Source: Eopsaltria australis (lineage: Eukaryota; Chordata; Aves; Passeriformes; Petroicidae). Taken from it: DNA of 64,000 nucleotides. This document shows, piece after piece, positions 63,301 to 64,000 of this stretch. Positions within the stretch are counted from its first letter, which is position 1, and each line of letters begins with the position of its first letter. The translations under genes and the position numbers were made by a program. Under the pieces are notes generated by a model. It saw nothing but the letters and a program-made list of their open reading frames with translations, ran no database searches and was not told the origin of the DNA. The stretch spans positions 5,219,501 through 5,283,500 of the forward strand of contig JAVTVJ010000032.1 of the NCBI GenBank assembly GCA_034509425.1. The letters run 5' to 3'.

Positions 63301-63600
63301 GAGCCATAATCTATTGCAAGTAGTGATGCAGGCACAGTGGTACAGAATCAATTAGTTGCTTTTACATTACACATGCAGACTCCACATTTCCTGAAGTGAC
63401 ACCAAAAGACCAGCTTTAGTAAAAATCCTGTAATTAAAGTAGAAGCTCGGCCTAATGCAAAGTGCTAGCTGCTGTTTTATCAGCATAATGAAGAGGATGA
63501 GGAGACATTGCCTCCATAATGAAACTCCTGCACTGGCCAAAGTTCAGCACTATTTCAAACCAGCAGCAAAGCCTGTAAGTAGTCAGTTGGTGGAATCGAC
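63301..63600. other. Complex non-repetitive segment, possible conserved non-coding element
   Basis: High-complexity sequence, free of simple tracts, with several homeodomain-type ATTA/TAAT cores (for example within TGTAATTAAAG, CAGCATAATG and CCATAATGAAA). No open frame of note spans it. The call rests only on the look of the sequence; conservation has not been measured. Confidence 0.25.
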
Positions 63601-64000
63601 AGTGCCAGTGTTGTAAATCAGCAGGGACTCTGTATTTTCAGAGCCATAGCAGTGCAGCAGAAACACAGGTCTAATTTCCTGTGATTTCTCATTTCAGTGC
63701 TCGAAGGCTGATTTTAATAAAAGAGCCATGCATCCTAAAAATTGTAGTGCCGAATTATAATTTATTTATCAGTGGTTCCTCTAAATCTTGATGGGTTTTT
63801 TTCCTGGGCTTTAGTACTTAAAAAAGAGAGGAGCATTCTCTCCTTTTTAATGCACTTCATTGTAAAGGGTGCACTTTGAAGGTGAGGAGGTATAATGAAA
63901 ACTATGACTTTTTGTGTGTCTGTAATCTGTTGTCAGTTTATTTCACTGATGACAGGATTATAAATCTGAGAACTCGGCTTCTGGTCTGGCTTACACTCAG
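63601..64000. other. Non-coding DNA, nothing recognised
   Basis: Mixed AT-rich sequence to the window end, with no gene or repeat recognised. Confidence 0.5.

Overview
The window is nuclear DNA from a bird, most probably a songbird (Passeriformes). The main evidence is in the repeats. There are two 3'-terminal fragments of CR1 LINEs, the dominant avian retrotransposon, and two decayed pieces of CR1 reverse-transcriptase coding sequence. There is also a tRNA-Ile-derived SINE with a CR1-type tail at 62376-62518, the architecture I remember as TguSINE1 from zebra finch and other passerines. An old MIR/CORE-SINE-like relic lies near 16.9 kb. The sequence is AT-rich, has few CpGs, and shows no CpG island.

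I find no protein-coding gene, and no rRNA, intact tRNA, CRISPR array or operon. The open reading frames (longest 141 codons, at 33196-33621 and 35095-35520, both minus) are about as long as chance gives in 64 kb of AT-rich DNA read in six frames. None shows a domain I recognise, apart from two short stretches that are CR1 reverse-transcriptase debris. The window is therefore either gene-desert sequence or the interior of a very large intron; I cannot tell which, nor name a neighbouring gene.

Layout. 0-10.5 kb: one CR1 3' end at 2.1 kb, otherwise unremarkable. 10.5-12.7 kb: two diverged copies of one short segment about 1.9 kb apart. 15.6-15.9 kb: a long (TTCCC)n array abutting a minus-strand CR1 coding relic. 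16.9 kb: MIR-like SINE. 20.0 kb: minus-strand CR1 3' end. 26.4 kb: plus-strand CR1 reverse-transcriptase relic with a changed catalytic site. 31.2 kb: A/C-rich tract followed by an 11-bp-arm palindrome. 32.2 kb: perfect tandem duplication of a CpG-containing 74-bp unit. 51.9 kb: another 11-bp-arm inverted repeat. 55.7 kb: pyrimidine microsatellite. 62.4 kb: tRNA-Ile/CR1 SINE. 63.4-63.6 kb: complex, homeodomain-core-rich sequence that may be a conserved non-coding element.

I do not see a new multi-gene system. The items most worth a second look are the exact 74-bp duplication, the G-quadruplex/triplex-capable pentanucleotide array joined to a CR1 relic, the CpG-decayed SINE, and the old MIR-like relic.
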